This document shows positions 49,558 to 58,324 of a DNA stretch of 64,000 nt, in pieces; within the stretch, counting starts at the first letter, position 1; each line of letters starts with the position of its first letter. The notes beneath the pieces were generated by a model that made no database searches, was not told the DNA's origin, and worked only from the letters and a program-made list of their open reading frames with translations. Source of the DNA: UBA7374 sp049890275 (GTDB taxonomy: Bacteria > Verrucomicrobiota > Verrucomicrobiia > Opitutales > Coraliomargaritaceae); the NCBI GenBank assembly GCA_049890275.1, contig JBMHBT010000017.1, positions 186,001 through 250,000 of the forward strand, given 5' to 3'. A program made the translations under genes and the position numbers.

Positions 49558-50292
49558 CTAGAAAAAAGACGGACCGGTACCGGTAAATTCAAAATCAACT
49601 TTACTGCGCAAGGATTCCTGCAATAGGGACTTCGCCCGTTCACAAGCTTGAGGAAGGCGACAGCCATTGGCTAAATAAGCAGCAATTCCCGCGCTCAGAG
49701 CACAGCCCGTTCCGCGCGTATTCGGGGTGTTTACCCGTTCCTCTGAAAACTCCATTTCCCGACCGTCCGGCAAGATAAGCCGGTCGACACACTTCGTACC
49801 TTCTGCATGCCCCCCCTTGCGCAAGACAGCAACCGATTCCGGCAGACGCAATAACGGCATCTCCTCCAGATTCGGCGTAACCAGCCCAACCAGAGGCAAC
49901 AGCTCTTCATTCAGTGCCTTCAATCCATCCGTATCCAGTAGCGCGCTTCCGCTACTGGAAGAAACAACCGGATCCAGAACAACAAAGGGACGTTCTGCCC
50001 GCGCCTTCAATGACCGCGCCACTGCCGTCACCATAGACGCATTGCCTAACATTCCAATCTTTATCGCCCTTACCGGATACGTATCCAGCAAAGCATTCAC
50101 CTGTCGCTCAACTTCCGCAGCATCGCTCAAGTTCAATGCATGCAAACCCTTCGGCGTCTGCAGCGTGCAAGCTGTAATCACATTCAGGGGCATCGCCCCC
50201 GCCGCATGGATCACACGATTATCTGCCTGCATCCCGGAACAACCGGAACTGTCAGATCCGGAGATCGTGAGAACATAGACAACCTTGCTCAT
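49558..50292 (-). CDS. thiD: Hydroxymethylpyrimidine (phosphate) kinase
   Basis: Phosphorylates HMP and HMP-P to HMP-PP for thiamine synthesis. From ATG 50292 the product is 244 residues with TISGSDSSGCSGMQADNR at the N-terminus, VLDPVVSSSSGSAL, and the anion-hole NTRGTGCALSAGIAAYLANG near the C-terminus. An open frame running upstream to 50538 is the shadow of thiF. Last gene of the thi operon, eight bases after thiF. Confidence 0.94.
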   Translation of the reverse strand: MSKVVYVLTISGSDSSGCSGMQADNRVIHAAGAMPLNVITACTLQTPKGLHALNLSDAAEVERQVNALLDTYPVRAIKIGMLGNASMVTAVARSLKARAERPFVVLDPVVSSSSGSALLDTDGLKALNEELLPLVGLVTPNLEEMPLLRLPESVAVLRKGGHAEGTKCVDRLILPDGREMEFSEERVNTPNTRGTGCALSAGIAAYLANGCRLPQACERAKSLLQESLRSKVDFEFTGTGPSFF

Positions 50293-50300
50293 CAGAGTAA

Positions 50301-51428
50301 TTAATAAGTCGGCATTGAAGGATCGACCTGCTGCGCCCAGGCAAGAATACCGCCCTGCACATTTTTCAAATGCTTGAAACCATAATGCGCCTGCATCGCC
50401 TCTGCTGCCTGCCGGCTCCGCACACCCGCCTTGCAATAGACGTAGGTTGGTTTCCCTGCATCGAGGCCCACAGCCCCGAAGTCTGCACCACCCGATAAGA
50501 TCTCGCCCAGCGGAAGATGCGCACCCGGCAGAGCGCAAATCGCCCGTTCCCAGTCTTCACGCACATCGAGCAACTGATAATCCGTAGAATCCTCCTGCAG
50601 TTGCCGAGGATCCACCTCCGTAATTCCTTCCATCACATCCGAGGGAGCCCTTCCGCAATTGTACTCGATCCACTCCAAAGGACTCGCCTGCGCCTGTTCC
50701 GGATCGCGCTCAAAAGTAATGATCTCCTGTCGCATAGAGAGCGCATCCAAAAGCAACAACCGACCCGATAACGGTTGACCGATTCCGGCCAGCAACTTGA
50801 TCGCCTCTGTTGCCTGATACAAGCCAATCAGGCCCGGCAAGACTCCCACCACGCCGACTTCAGAGCAATTCGGTGCGTCTGCTGGATTCGGCGGCTCCGG
50901 AAACAGACAACGGTACGTCGGCCCACCCTCGTAATTGAATACACTCACTTGGCCCTGAAAAGTATGAATCGCCCCATGCACGAATGGCTTTTCAGCTAAA
51001 ACGCAGGCATCATTGACCAAATAACGCGTCGGAAAATTATCCGATCCGTCCATCACCAGATCAAAGGCACCGATTCGCTCAACGGCATTGTCTAGATCCA
51101 AACGTTCTACATAAGACAGGCACTCCACATGCGGATTCTGCTCCCGTAATCTTTCCGCTGCTACCTCTGCCTTGCTCTTCCCGATATCGTCTGCGGTGTA
51201 CAGTACCTGGCGCTGCAGATTCGAAAGATCCACCGCATCATCATCCATAATACCAATACGGCCCACCCCGGCAGCGGCCAGATAAAGCAATGCCGGACAT
51301 CCAAGACCTCCCGCGCCAATCACCAGTACACTCGATTTCTTCAACTGAAGCTGCGCCTCCGGACCAAAGCCCGGCAGGCTTAGGTGCCGTTGGTAACGGA
51401 GCATTTCATCTGAATTAAGTCCCTGCAT
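50301..51428 (-). CDS. thiF: ThiF/MoeB-type adenylyltransferase fused to a rhodanese domain
   Basis: Activates the ThiS C-terminus as an acyl-adenylate for sulfur loading. The 375 residues hold an E1-like domain (GAGGLGCPALLYLAAAGVG, residues about 38-56; MDGSDNFPTRYLVND) and a C-terminal rhodanese domain (about 280-375) with the sulfur-accepting CKAGVRSRQA loop, which probably hands over persulfide. The CxxC pairs that bind structural zinc in most homologues are not present: YRC lacks its first cysteine, and the second pair is gone. The start overlaps thiH by 14 bases. Being inside the thi operon favours ThiF over MoeB. Confidence 0.88.
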   Translation of the reverse strand: MQGLNSDEMLRYQRHLSLPGFGPEAQLQLKKSSVLVIGAGGLGCPALLYLAAAGVGRIGIMDDDAVDLSNLQRQVLYTADDIGKSKAEVAAERLREQNPHVECLSYVERLDLDNAVERIGAFDLVMDGSDNFPTRYLVNDACVLAEKPFVHGAIHTFQGQVSVFNYEGGPTYRCLFPEPPNPADAPNCSEVGVVGVLPGLIGLYQATEAIKLLAGIGQPLSGRLLLLDALSMRQEIITFERDPEQAQASPLEWIEYNCGRAPSDVMEGITEVDPRQLQEDSTDYQLLDVREDWERAICALPGAHLPLGEILSGGADFGAVGLDAGKPTYVYCKAGVRSRQAAEAMQAHYGFKHLKNVQGGILAWAQQVDPSMPTY

Positions 51429-52596
51429 GAATCACCTCTTTTTTGTCTTTTTTCGATGCGCCCGAAACCGCGCTAAAACCATCATAGGTCGAATCCCAGT
51501 CTTTCCAAACCACTTCAAAGCCACTCGAGCGCAAAACCTCGGCTACATCCTTTGGACTGCGCTCATCCGAAATCTCAAATTGCTCCAAAGTCTGCGGATC
51601 CACTGAGTAACCACCCGGATTCGTTTTCGAACCGGCACTCATCGTCGTGATACCAAAATGACAAGCATGATCACGAAAGACGGAGCGCTCTCTCGTCGAA
51701 AGAGACAACTCCACTTCCGGGCTGAGCAAACGGAAGGCACAGATCACCTGCGCCAGATCGCGGTCACTCATTGTCGTAACTGGCTCAAAACCGCCCTCGT
51801 TCGGCCGAATCCGGGGAAAAGAAAGGCTGTATCGTGTCTGCCAAAAATGCTTCTCCATGTAGCGCAAGTGAGCCGCAAGAAAAAAAGAATCCGTGCGCCA
51901 GTCATCCAAACCATGCAACACACCCAGACCAATCTTCTTCAGGCCCGCTCGACCCAGTCGCTCCGGAGTCTCCAAACGATAATCAAAATCACGCTTCATC
52001 CCTTTTAGATGATATTTCGCATAAGCCTCTCGGTTATAGGTCTCCTGATAGACCAAAACGGAACTCAAACCGGAATCGAGCAATTGCTCGTAATCGGCCT
52101 GATCCAGCGGTTGCACCTCCATCGAAAGACTGGAAAAACGTTCACGGGCCAACTCCAATGCTCGCTTCAAATAGGGCACTCCAACCCGTATATTCGCCTC
52201 CCCGGTAACAAAGAGTACATGATCCATCCCTAGCGACTTCACCGCATCCAATTCCTCGTCAATCTCCCGATCATTGAGAATCTTACGCGGGATCTTGTTA
52301 TCCGCGCTAAAGCCACAATAGGTGCAAATATTACTGCATACATTGGAAAGATACACCGGAGCATACATTTGTACAGTTCGGCCAAAACGCGCAATAGTAG
52401 CTGCCTGACTGCGAGCGGCCAATGGTTCCAAATAGCCCTGCGCCACAGGCGATAGCAATGCCTTGAAGTCCTCCAGGCTCAGGTGTCCGGGAGATCGAGA
52501 CAAAGCAAGCTCTACATCGGCACGGGTCTTCGCCGAGATCGAAGCTTTTGTTTCTTCCCAGCAAAGTCCGTCGAGAATTTCACTAAAACGATGCAC
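51415..52596 (-). CDS. thiH: 2-iminoacetate synthase (radical SAM tyrosine lyase)
   Basis: Cleaves tyrosine with SAM to give dehydroglycine for thiazole formation with ThiG; an oxygen-sensitive 4Fe-4S enzyme. The 393 residues contain the radical SAM cluster CSNICTYCGFS (C87, C91, C94), the conserved SMEVQPLDQADYEQL and the C-terminal STRERSVFRDHACHFGIT and AGSKTNPGGY segments. The start is GTG at 52596, four bases past the thiG stop; no in-frame ATG fits better. Presence of thiH without thiO means the tyrosine, not the glycine-oxidase, route is used. Confidence 0.94.
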   Translation of the reverse strand: MHRFSEILDGLCWEETKASISAKTRADVELALSRSPGHLSLEDFKALLSPVAQGYLEPLAARSQAATIARFGRTVQMYAPVYLSNVCSNICTYCGFSADNKIPRKILNDREIDEELDAVKSLGMDHVLFVTGEANIRVGVPYLKRALELARERFSSLSMEVQPLDQADYEQLLDSGLSSVLVYQETYNREAYAKYHLKGMKRDFDYRLETPERLGRAGLKKIGLGVLHGLDDWRTDSFFLAAHLRYMEKHFWQTRYSLSFPRIRPNEGGFEPVTTMSDRDLAQVICAFRLLSPEVELSLSTRERSVFRDHACHFGITTMSAGSKTNPGGYSVDPQTLEQFEISDERSPKDVAEVLRSSGFEVVWKDWDSTYDGFSAVSGASKKDKKEVIHAGT

Positions 52597-52599
52597 CCA

Positions 52600-53385
52600 T
52601 CAATCCTCCAAAAAAGAAGTTAATGGCGACGAAGCCACCGCCCCGAAAGACTGTACTCCCCGCCCCGCTTCAAAAGCCATCCGTCCGGAGGCGACAGCCA
52701 TTTTAAATGCCTCTGCCATCGCCACAGGATCACCCGCCGAAGCGATCGCCGTATTCACCAATACTGCATCCGCCCCCATCTCCATCGCATCGGCCGCGTG
52801 CGATGGCAAACCGAGACCAGCATCGATTACCACCGGCACCTCGCTCTGTGCGATGATGATTTCGATAAAACGACGTGCTGCCAAACCTTCATTCGTTCCA
52901 ATCGGTGCCGCCAGCGGCATGACTGCAGCCACTCCGACATCCTCCAGTCGTTTACAAAGAACCGGATCGGCATGAATATAGGGCAACACGATAAAGCCTG
53001 CCTTCACCAATTCCTTGGCCGCCGTTAGCGTCTCCACCGGGTCAGGCATTAAATATTTCGGATCCGGATGGATCTCCAGCTTCAACCAATCCGTCTGCAA
53101 AGCCTCTCGGGCCAGCTCTGCAGCAAAAATCGCCTCCTTTGCATCGCGAACCCCGGATGTATTGGGTAAGAGCGAATAAGCATCTGTATCCAAATATTCG
53201 AGGATACCGTCCTCCTGACCATCCGTTCGCACCCGACGCATCGCCATCGTCACCAAGCGACTGCCACTGGCCTGTAGGCTCTCACGCATCAGCGAACCGG
53301 AAGCAAATTTGCCCGTACCGACAAACAACCTCGAATCAAATACCTTTCCCGCAATAGTGAGTGCTTCCGTCTTCATACCTGACAT
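52600..53385 (-). CDS. thiG: Thiazole synthase
   Basis: Assembles the thiazole phosphate from DXP, dehydroglycine and ThiS thiocarboxylate. The 261-residue TIM barrel has GTGKFASGSLMRESL, NTSGVRDAKEAI, the Schiff-base lysine in WLKLEIHPDPKYLMPD and VDGN-type DAGLGLPSHAADAMEMGADAVLVNTAI phosphate-binding end (continuous here). ATG 53385 overlaps thiE by 13 bases; ATG 53376 is possible. Confidence 0.96.
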   Translation of the reverse strand: MSGMKTEALTIAGKVFDSRLFVGTGKFASGSLMRESLQASGSRLVTMAMRRVRTDGQEDGILEYLDTDAYSLLPNTSGVRDAKEAIFAAELAREALQTDWLKLEIHPDPKYLMPDPVETLTAAKELVKAGFIVLPYIHADPVLCKRLEDVGVAAVMPLAAPIGTNEGLAARRFIEIIIAQSEVPVVIDAGLGLPSHAADAMEMGADAVLVNTAIASAGDPVAMAEAFKMAVASGRMAFEAGRGVQSFGAVASSPLTSFLED

Positions 53386-54026
53386 CTATTCAAACCCTTC
53401 TCTGTTTCCCAGCCAGTGGCTAGCGATCTGTAATTCTTTATTAAAAGTGTCGGCTCGTCACAAACGACCGAAGAGCAAACAGCCACGCCATGTACACCGA
53501 GTGCGGAGACTGAGGCAAGATCCCCAAGACCAATCCCACCGATCGCGAAGCTGGGCAAGACACCCAGTTCATGAACGATCGACTGCCAATCCTCCCTTTT
53601 GAGCACATCGGCCAAACACGCCTTCGTATGCGTAAATCGATACGGTCCCACTCCCGCGTAATCCAAAACCGCACAAGCGGACGCCCGCTTTGCATCGACC
53701 AGAGAGTTGACTGTTCCACCGATTAAAAAACCGGAACTACTCTGTTCGCGTGCCGCCTCCCAAGGCAGGTCATTCTTCCCTAAATGCACTCCATCAGCCC
53801 CGGACTCTAGTGCCGCTTCCAGATGATCATTAACGATCAACAAGCAATCCGCTTGGCGACAGGCGGGCAGGCAATCACGCACTACGCGCACAACCTCCTG
53901 AGCATCCGCCTGCTTCATACGCAGTTGAATCATCTTCGCACCCGCCTGGCAAAAAGCCCGCACTTGCTCTGCATGGCTCAGAGCCAAACCATCTGCCGTC
54001 AGGCATTGTATCGAGGGCAGCTTCAT
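53373..54026 (-). CDS. thiE: Thiamine-phosphate synthase
   Basis: Joins HMP-PP and thiazole phosphate to thiamine phosphate. The 217-residue barrel shows IQLRMKQ, LLIVNDHLEAALESGADGVH, HLGKNDLP, a GTVNS turn, YAGVGPYRFTHTK and AIGGIGLGD, the full pyrophosphate and pyrimidine binding set. Its ATG overlaps the stop of the upstream tenI-like gene (ATGA). It is the better candidate of the two paralogues for the synthase. Confidence 0.93.
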   Translation of the reverse strand: MKLPSIQCLTADGLALSHAEQVRAFCQAGAKMIQLRMKQADAQEVVRVVRDCLPACRQADCLLIVNDHLEAALESGADGVHLGKNDLPWEAAREQSSSGFLIGGTVNSLVDAKRASACAVLDYAGVGPYRFTHTKACLADVLKREDWQSIVHELGVLPSFAIGGIGLGDLASVSALGVHGVAVCSSVVCDEPTLLIKNYRSLATGWETEKGLNRCQV

Positions 54027-54604
54027 ACCGAAATCCTTCCAAACTGTGAAAAAACTGCTAAGGGATCAAGCGACTGCCATAGTGCACCGTGTACAACCAC
54101 TCCATCGAAACCCAAGCCGATGGCTTCTTCAATCGTATCAGCATTGATTCCACCCAGTCCGAAGATTTCAGTTGAGCGTTCCTGCGAAAGGACAGCACGA
54201 ATCGTGTCATCGCTCCAACTTGGCGAATGATTCACCTTCGAGATAGAAGCAAAGACCGGGCTCAGAAAAACATAATCCATACCCGCAGACGCTTCCGACA
54301 GCCCTTCAATAGAATGCAGCGAACGAGATATTGAAGCCTGCACAGAAGGGAGAATCCATTTCCCCACCTTCGTATCTTTGTAATGCACACCCACCGGAAA
54401 GGACTCAGCCAACTGATGGTGTTGGTGGATAGAAAGACGGGGGAGCCATTCCTCCGGCAACTTGTGCAGTAGGTCTGCAGTCTGCTCGACTGCCCAATTC
54501 GGCTTTCTAAGGTGATAGCGAGCCAATCCATTTTCCAGCAATCGAATAATGCAGGTGGCTTCCTCTGCATAATTCGACTCTGGAGATACCGCGAGAATCT
54601 TCAT
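54023..54604 (-). CDS. ThiE/TenI-superfamily protein, possible thiazole tautomerase
   Basis: The 193-residue barrel is related to ThiE but divergent. It has HLRKP near residue 32 and LSIHQHHQLAESFPVGVH where ThiE has NDH and HLG motifs, then YVFLSPVFASISK and the GLGGI phosphate loop. The pattern resembles the Bacteroidetes second ThiE-like protein. TenI tautomerises the ThiG product to the aromatic thiazole carboxylate, a sensible job for a second barrel in this operon, but a divergent ThiE is also possible. It lies three bases after thiS. Confidence 0.75.
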   Translation of the reverse strand: MKILAVSPESNYAEEATCIIRLLENGLARYHLRKPNWAVEQTADLLHKLPEEWLPRLSIHQHHQLAESFPVGVHYKDTKVGKWILPSVQASISRSLHSIEGLSEASAGMDYVFLSPVFASISKVNHSPSWSDDTIRAVLSQERSTEIFGLGGINADTIEEAIGLGFDGVVVHGALWQSLDPLAVFSQFGRISV

Positions 54605-54607
54605 AAA

Positions 54608-54811
54608 TCAGCCACCTTGGGTCGCTTGAATGACCAGTACGGCATCCCCCTCAGACAATTGGCATTCTGCCCATTGCCGAGTGGGAACAACTGATTGATT
54701 GACCGCCACAGCGATTCCCTTGTTCGCAGACATACCCATCTCAACCAGTAGCGCTTGTAAAGTTGCACCTTCGGAAAACGAGCGGTCTTCGCCATTGACG
54801 GTCACATTCAT
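54608..54811 (-). CDS. thiS: Sulfur carrier protein ThiS
   Basis: The 67-residue ubiquitin-fold protein carries the C-terminal thiocarboxylate donating sulfur to thiazole. It begins MNVTVNGEDRSF and ends in the required diglycine (ATQGG). NKGIAVAVNQSVVPTRQW and LSEGDAVLVIQATQGG match the family. The ATG overlaps the thiC stop (ATGA), so translation is coupled. Confidence 0.95.
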   Translation of the reverse strand: MNVTVNGEDRSFSEGATLQALLVEMGMSANKGIAVAVNQSVVPTRQWAECQLSEGDAVLVIQATQGG

Positions 54812-56742
54812 GAATTTGTTTCTGCGAGGTATACTTCACTACCCTTTTCCTTAAACTCGGCCGCTTTTTCCTGCATACCAGCTTCCAGCGCAGCCGCTTC
54901 ATCCATGCCGCGCTCCGCAGCGTATTTTCGAACATCCTCTGTGATTTTCATCGAGCAGAAGTTTGGTCCGCACATGGAGCAGAAGTGGGCTGTCTTGGCC
55001 GCATCTGCAGGCAAGGTTTCATCGTGGAAGGATTGCGCCTTCTCCGGATCCAGCGACAAATTGAACTGGTCTTCCCAGCGAAATTCAAAACGTGCTTTGG
55101 AAAGCGCATTGTCCCGCACTTGTGCTGCCGGGTGCCCCTTTGCCAAATCTGCCGCATGCGCCGCGATTTTGTAGGTAATCACACCTTCACGCACATCATC
55201 CCGATTGGGTAGACCAAGGTGCTCTTTCGGCGTTACATAACAAAGCATCGCGCAGCCGTACCAACCAATGAGTGCCGCACCGATACCACTTGTTATATGG
55301 TCGTATCCAGGCGCGACATCCGTGGTCAAAGGTCCGAGCGTATAGAATGGTGCCTCGTCACACCACTCCAACTGTTTCTCCATATTTTCCTGAATCATGT
55401 GCATCGGCACATGGCCGGGACCCTCGTTCATCACCTGAACTCCGAACTCCCAAGCACGGCGGGTCAGTTCACCCTGTGTCTTTAATTCGGCAAACTGGGC
55501 CGTATCGTTGGCATCCGCAATCGAACCCGGACGCAAACCGTCTCCAATCGAAAAAGAGATATCGTAGGCTGCCATGATTTGGCAGATGTCATCCCAATGC
55601 GTATAGAGGAAGTTCTCCTTGTGGTGCGCTAGGCACCATTTTGCCATGATTGAACCACCACGACTGACAATACCTGTCATACGCTTCGCGGTCAACGGCA
55701 CATACGGTAGCAGCACAGCTGCATGGATCGTAAAGTAGTCTACGCCCTGTTCCGCCTGCTCAATCAAAGTATCACGGAAAATCTCCCAGGTCAGATCCTC
55801 GGCCTTGCCGTTGACCTTCTCTAGGGCCTGATAAATCGGTACAGTGCCTACCGGAACCGGACAATTGCGCATGATCCATTCACGCGTCTGATGAATATTC
55901 TTCCCCGTTGAAAGATCCATCAAAGTATCCCCTCCCCACTTGACCGACCAGCGCATTTTCTCCACTTCCTCCTCGATCGAAGAGGCCACCGCGGAGTTGC
56001 CGATATTCGTGTTGATCTTGACCAGAAAGTTACGGCCAATAATCATCGGCTCCAGCTCTGGGTGGTTTATATTACAGGGAATAATCGCCCGACCGCGCGC
56101 AACCTCGGAACGCACAAACTCGGGAGTGATCTCCTCCGGAATGCTCGCACCAAAACTCTGCCCCGGATGCTGAATCTCCAGGGTATTGCGATCTGCCTCG
56201 GCAGTCACGGAGACGCCTTTCTCTGCGGCCTGTCGCTTCATGTTTTCACGGATAGCGATAAACTCCATTTCCGGAGTGATGATACCTTCCCGAGCATATT
56301 GTAACTGCGTCACACACCTGCCAGACTTTGCCCGTAGCGGGCGATGCGGTTTATTTTCAAACTCAACCAGTCGACGGTTACCCGTCTTCAACTGTGCCCC
56401 CGCACGATGCACTTCGGAAAGATAGCCGTCATCCTTAGGCTGCACAGCACGGCCTTCATACGCTTCGACATCTCCGCGTTCTTCTATCCACTGACTCCGA
56501 AGGCGCGGAAGGCCTTGAGTCGCATCACCATGAAAGCTGGGGTCACCCCACGGGCCAGAAGTATCGTATACGCAGACCGGTTCATTCGGCTCTTCCGCAC
56601 CATCCTGCGAGCGAGTCGGCGAAAGCCGAATTTCACGCATGGGCACGCGCAGATCGGGTCGGGAACCAGCAACATAGACACGCTGTGAGTTGGGAAACAA
56701 GGTGTGTTCCGCTTCTGTTTTTTTGAGGATTTCTTCGGCCAT
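54808..56742 (-). CDS. thiC: Phosphomethylpyrimidine synthase
   Basis: Radical SAM rearrangement of AIR to HMP-P, the first pyrimidine step. The 644 residues are complete, with the long N-terminal region (VYVAGSRPDLRVPMREI), TEFVRSEVARGRAIIP-type core, zinc-binding and substrate residues in GEGPGHVP-like NEGPGHVPMHMI, and the C-terminal 4Fe-4S motif CSMCGPNFC. First gene of the operon, preceded by a TPP riboswitch and a possible terminator. Confidence 0.97.
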   Translation of the reverse strand: MAEEILKKTEAEHTLFPNSQRVYVAGSRPDLRVPMREIRLSPTRSQDGAEEPNEPVCVYDTSGPWGDPSFHGDATQGLPRLRSQWIEERGDVEAYEGRAVQPKDDGYLSEVHRAGAQLKTGNRRLVEFENKPHRPLRAKSGRCVTQLQYAREGIITPEMEFIAIRENMKRQAAEKGVSVTAEADRNTLEIQHPGQSFGASIPEEITPEFVRSEVARGRAIIPCNINHPELEPMIIGRNFLVKINTNIGNSAVASSIEEEVEKMRWSVKWGGDTLMDLSTGKNIHQTREWIMRNCPVPVGTVPIYQALEKVNGKAEDLTWEIFRDTLIEQAEQGVDYFTIHAAVLLPYVPLTAKRMTGIVSRGGSIMAKWCLAHHKENFLYTHWDDICQIMAAYDISFSIGDGLRPGSIADANDTAQFAELKTQGELTRRAWEFGVQVMNEGPGHVPMHMIQENMEKQLEWCDEAPFYTLGPLTTDVAPGYDHITSGIGAALIGWYGCAMLCYVTPKEHLGLPNRDDVREGVITYKIAAHAADLAKGHPAAQVRDNALSKARFEFRWEDQFNLSLDPEKAQSFHDETLPADAAKTAHFCSMCGPNFCSMKITEDVRKYAAERGMDEAAALEAGMQEKAAEFKEKGSEVYLAETNS

Positions 56743-56789
56743 AATAATGTTAGTTGGTGAGAGCCTGCTAACATCGCGCCGGAACGATC

Positions 56790-56817
56790 AAAAATCCAGT
56801 GAGCCGAGCCTACACTG
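56790..56817 (-). terminator. Possible expression-platform terminator of the TPP riboswitch
   Basis: CAGTG/CACTG (56797-56801 with 56813-56817) with an inner AG/CT pair, followed on the minus strand after three bases by T5 (56790-56794). It lies 12 bases after the aptamer end and about 50 before thiC. The stem is short, so it is a moderate candidate. Confidence 0.45.
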
Positions 56818-56827
56818 TACAATCGAT

Positions 56828-56920
56828 AATCCCTACGGCGGTGTGAACACGCATCAGGTTCAAAGGATTTACAAATGGAACAACTTGCTTCTCAGCTTCC
56901 TACCGGAAGCACTCCTTTAT
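56828..56920 (-). promoter_or_regulatory. TPP (THI-box) riboswitch upstream of thiC
   Basis: Reading the minus strand, GGAGTGCTTCC, GCTGAGA, then CCTTTGAACCTGATGCG and CGTAGGGA appear in the order and spacing of the THI box. GCTGAGA and AACCTGAT form the pyrimidine-binding helix, and the terminal CG-TAGGGA closes the pyrophosphate arm. It should turn off the operon when thiamine pyrophosphate is abundant. Confidence 0.93.
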
Positions 56921-57000
56921 CTTTCGCAAATAGACACTTCGTAAGCTCCGTTGGCAAATGAAAAGTTGAAATCGTTGGCGCACCGCATTCCTATTCAGCC

Positions 57001-58011
57001 ATGAACGATGGGATCACTGAGATTGCAGACTTCCGCAGGAAACTAGGTGATTGGTATACAGCCAACCGCCGCCCCCTCCCTTGGCGAACCGAGCCCAGCC
57101 TGTACCGTACTGTCGTCTCCGAGCTCATGGCTCAGCAGACGCGAATCGCCACCATGCTCCCCTACTTCGAGCGGTGGATGGTGCGATTTCCCGATTTCCA
57201 GGCACTTGCCAGCGCTCCGGAAGCAGATGTCCTCAAACATTGGGAAGGACTTGGCTACTACAGCCGCGCCCGAAACCTTCACAAATTATCGAAAAGCTAC
57301 ATCGCTTTAGAAACAACACCCGTCACTCCCGAAGAATGGCAAGCCCTACCCGGGATCGGTCCCTATACCGCCGCAGCCATTAGTTCTATCGCACAAAATT
57401 ACCCCGCCGCAGTTGTCGATGGAAACGTGGTCCGCGTCCTCTCCCGCCTGGAGAACAACCGTAGCTCCTTCAAGAGTAACGCGGAGGCAGTCAAAGCCTT
57501 CACCGCATCCGCTTCGGAAGCTCTCGATCCGCTCAATCCCGGCGATCACAATCAGGCCATGATGGAATTGGGAGCCTCCCTCTGCCTTAAGCAAAAGCCC
57601 CTCTGCACCGTCTGCCCGGTCCTGCAACACTGCAGAGCAGCAGCCAGCGGTGACCCATCGGATCTGCCAAAGATCGCACGCAAAGCGACTGAAAAAGTCG
57701 AGGTCGACCGACTCTGGATACTCGATCAGGACAAAGTCCTGCTTCGTTTTATTCCAAAAACTGCAAAACAGCTCGCAGGACAGTATGAACTGCCAAGACC
57801 AAAGGACTTAGCTATTCAGTGCCCTAAAGGTAGACCCATCATAACCCGGATACGCGCAATCACAAACCGTAGGATTCGTGAAAGCATTTACCAATACACA
57901 GTCAGCAAAGAAAAACTGCCTGACTCCCTGCGCTGGGTCTATCTACGAGACATAACTAATATCACATTAAGCGGTCCCCACCGCCGGTGGATTCAAGAAC
58001 TACTGCAATAA
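57001..58011 (+). CDS. mutY: A/G-specific adenine glycosylase
   Basis: Removes adenine mispaired with 8-oxoguanine. The 336 residues hold the HhH-GPD core with catalytic E41 in SELMAQQTRI, LPGIGPYTAAAISSIA and D140 in VVDGNVVRVL, then the 4Fe-4S cluster C195-x6-C202-x2-C205-x5-C211, and a C-terminal 8-oxoG recognition domain to residue 336. It is divergent from thiC and does not form an operon with the secreted-protein gene downstream (over 300 bases). Confidence 0.95.
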   Translation: MNDGITEIADFRRKLGDWYTANRRPLPWRTEPSLYRTVVSELMAQQTRIATMLPYFERWMVRFPDFQALASAPEADVLKHWEGLGYYSRARNLHKLSKSYIALETTPVTPEEWQALPGIGPYTAAAISSIAQNYPAAVVDGNVVRVLSRLENNRSSFKSNAEAVKAFTASASEALDPLNPGDHNQAMMELGASLCLKQKPLCTVCPVLQHCRAAASGDPSDLPKIARKATEKVEVDRLWILDQDKVLLRFIPKTAKQLAGQYELPRPKDLAIQCPKGRPIITRIRAITNRRIRESIYQYTVSKEKLPDSLRWVYLRDITNITLSGPHRRWIQELLQ

Positions 58012-58324
58012 ATTAAAAATAAGTTAGTTATATGGACCCTTAGATAAAATAAGATGTTTAATAAGCAATGAGATCTACTGAGAATAATAAACTCAGCGCA
58101 ACTAGAACCGATCCGGAAGTAAACCAGAATAGAGATTTCGTTCGCCATTGAACAGTCGATACGCTAAGAAAGTATTTCTCCACAAACCGTTAAGAATCTT
58201 TAAGGAGTCATGCAGCTAGGAATAGAGTCAGACACAAATCCTGGGTAACGACTCAACTGTGGAAGTAAGCACACACTCACTGAATAAAGTAAAAGCCATT
58301 CAACAAATTCAGATTCTAGTAAAA
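58012..58324. other. Intergenic region between mutY and the secreted-protein gene
   Basis: 313 bases without a convincing gene. It holds a 5-bp CTGAG/CTCAG repeat (58078-58082 and 58092-58096, 9-base loop) too weak to name, and no clear promoter or terminator. The signal-peptide start at 58325 must be transcribed from here. Confidence 0.6.

Noticed and set aside
50293..50538. N-terminal extension of thiD
   Set aside because: The extra residues overlap the rhodanese domain of thiF out of frame and match no kinase; the ATG at 50292 fits the family start.
58210..58248. 12-codon ORF with AAGGAG two bases before an ATG
   Set aside because: The spacing from the AAGGAG to the ATG is too short to work as a normal ribosome-binding site, and the peptide has no attenuator-like feature.
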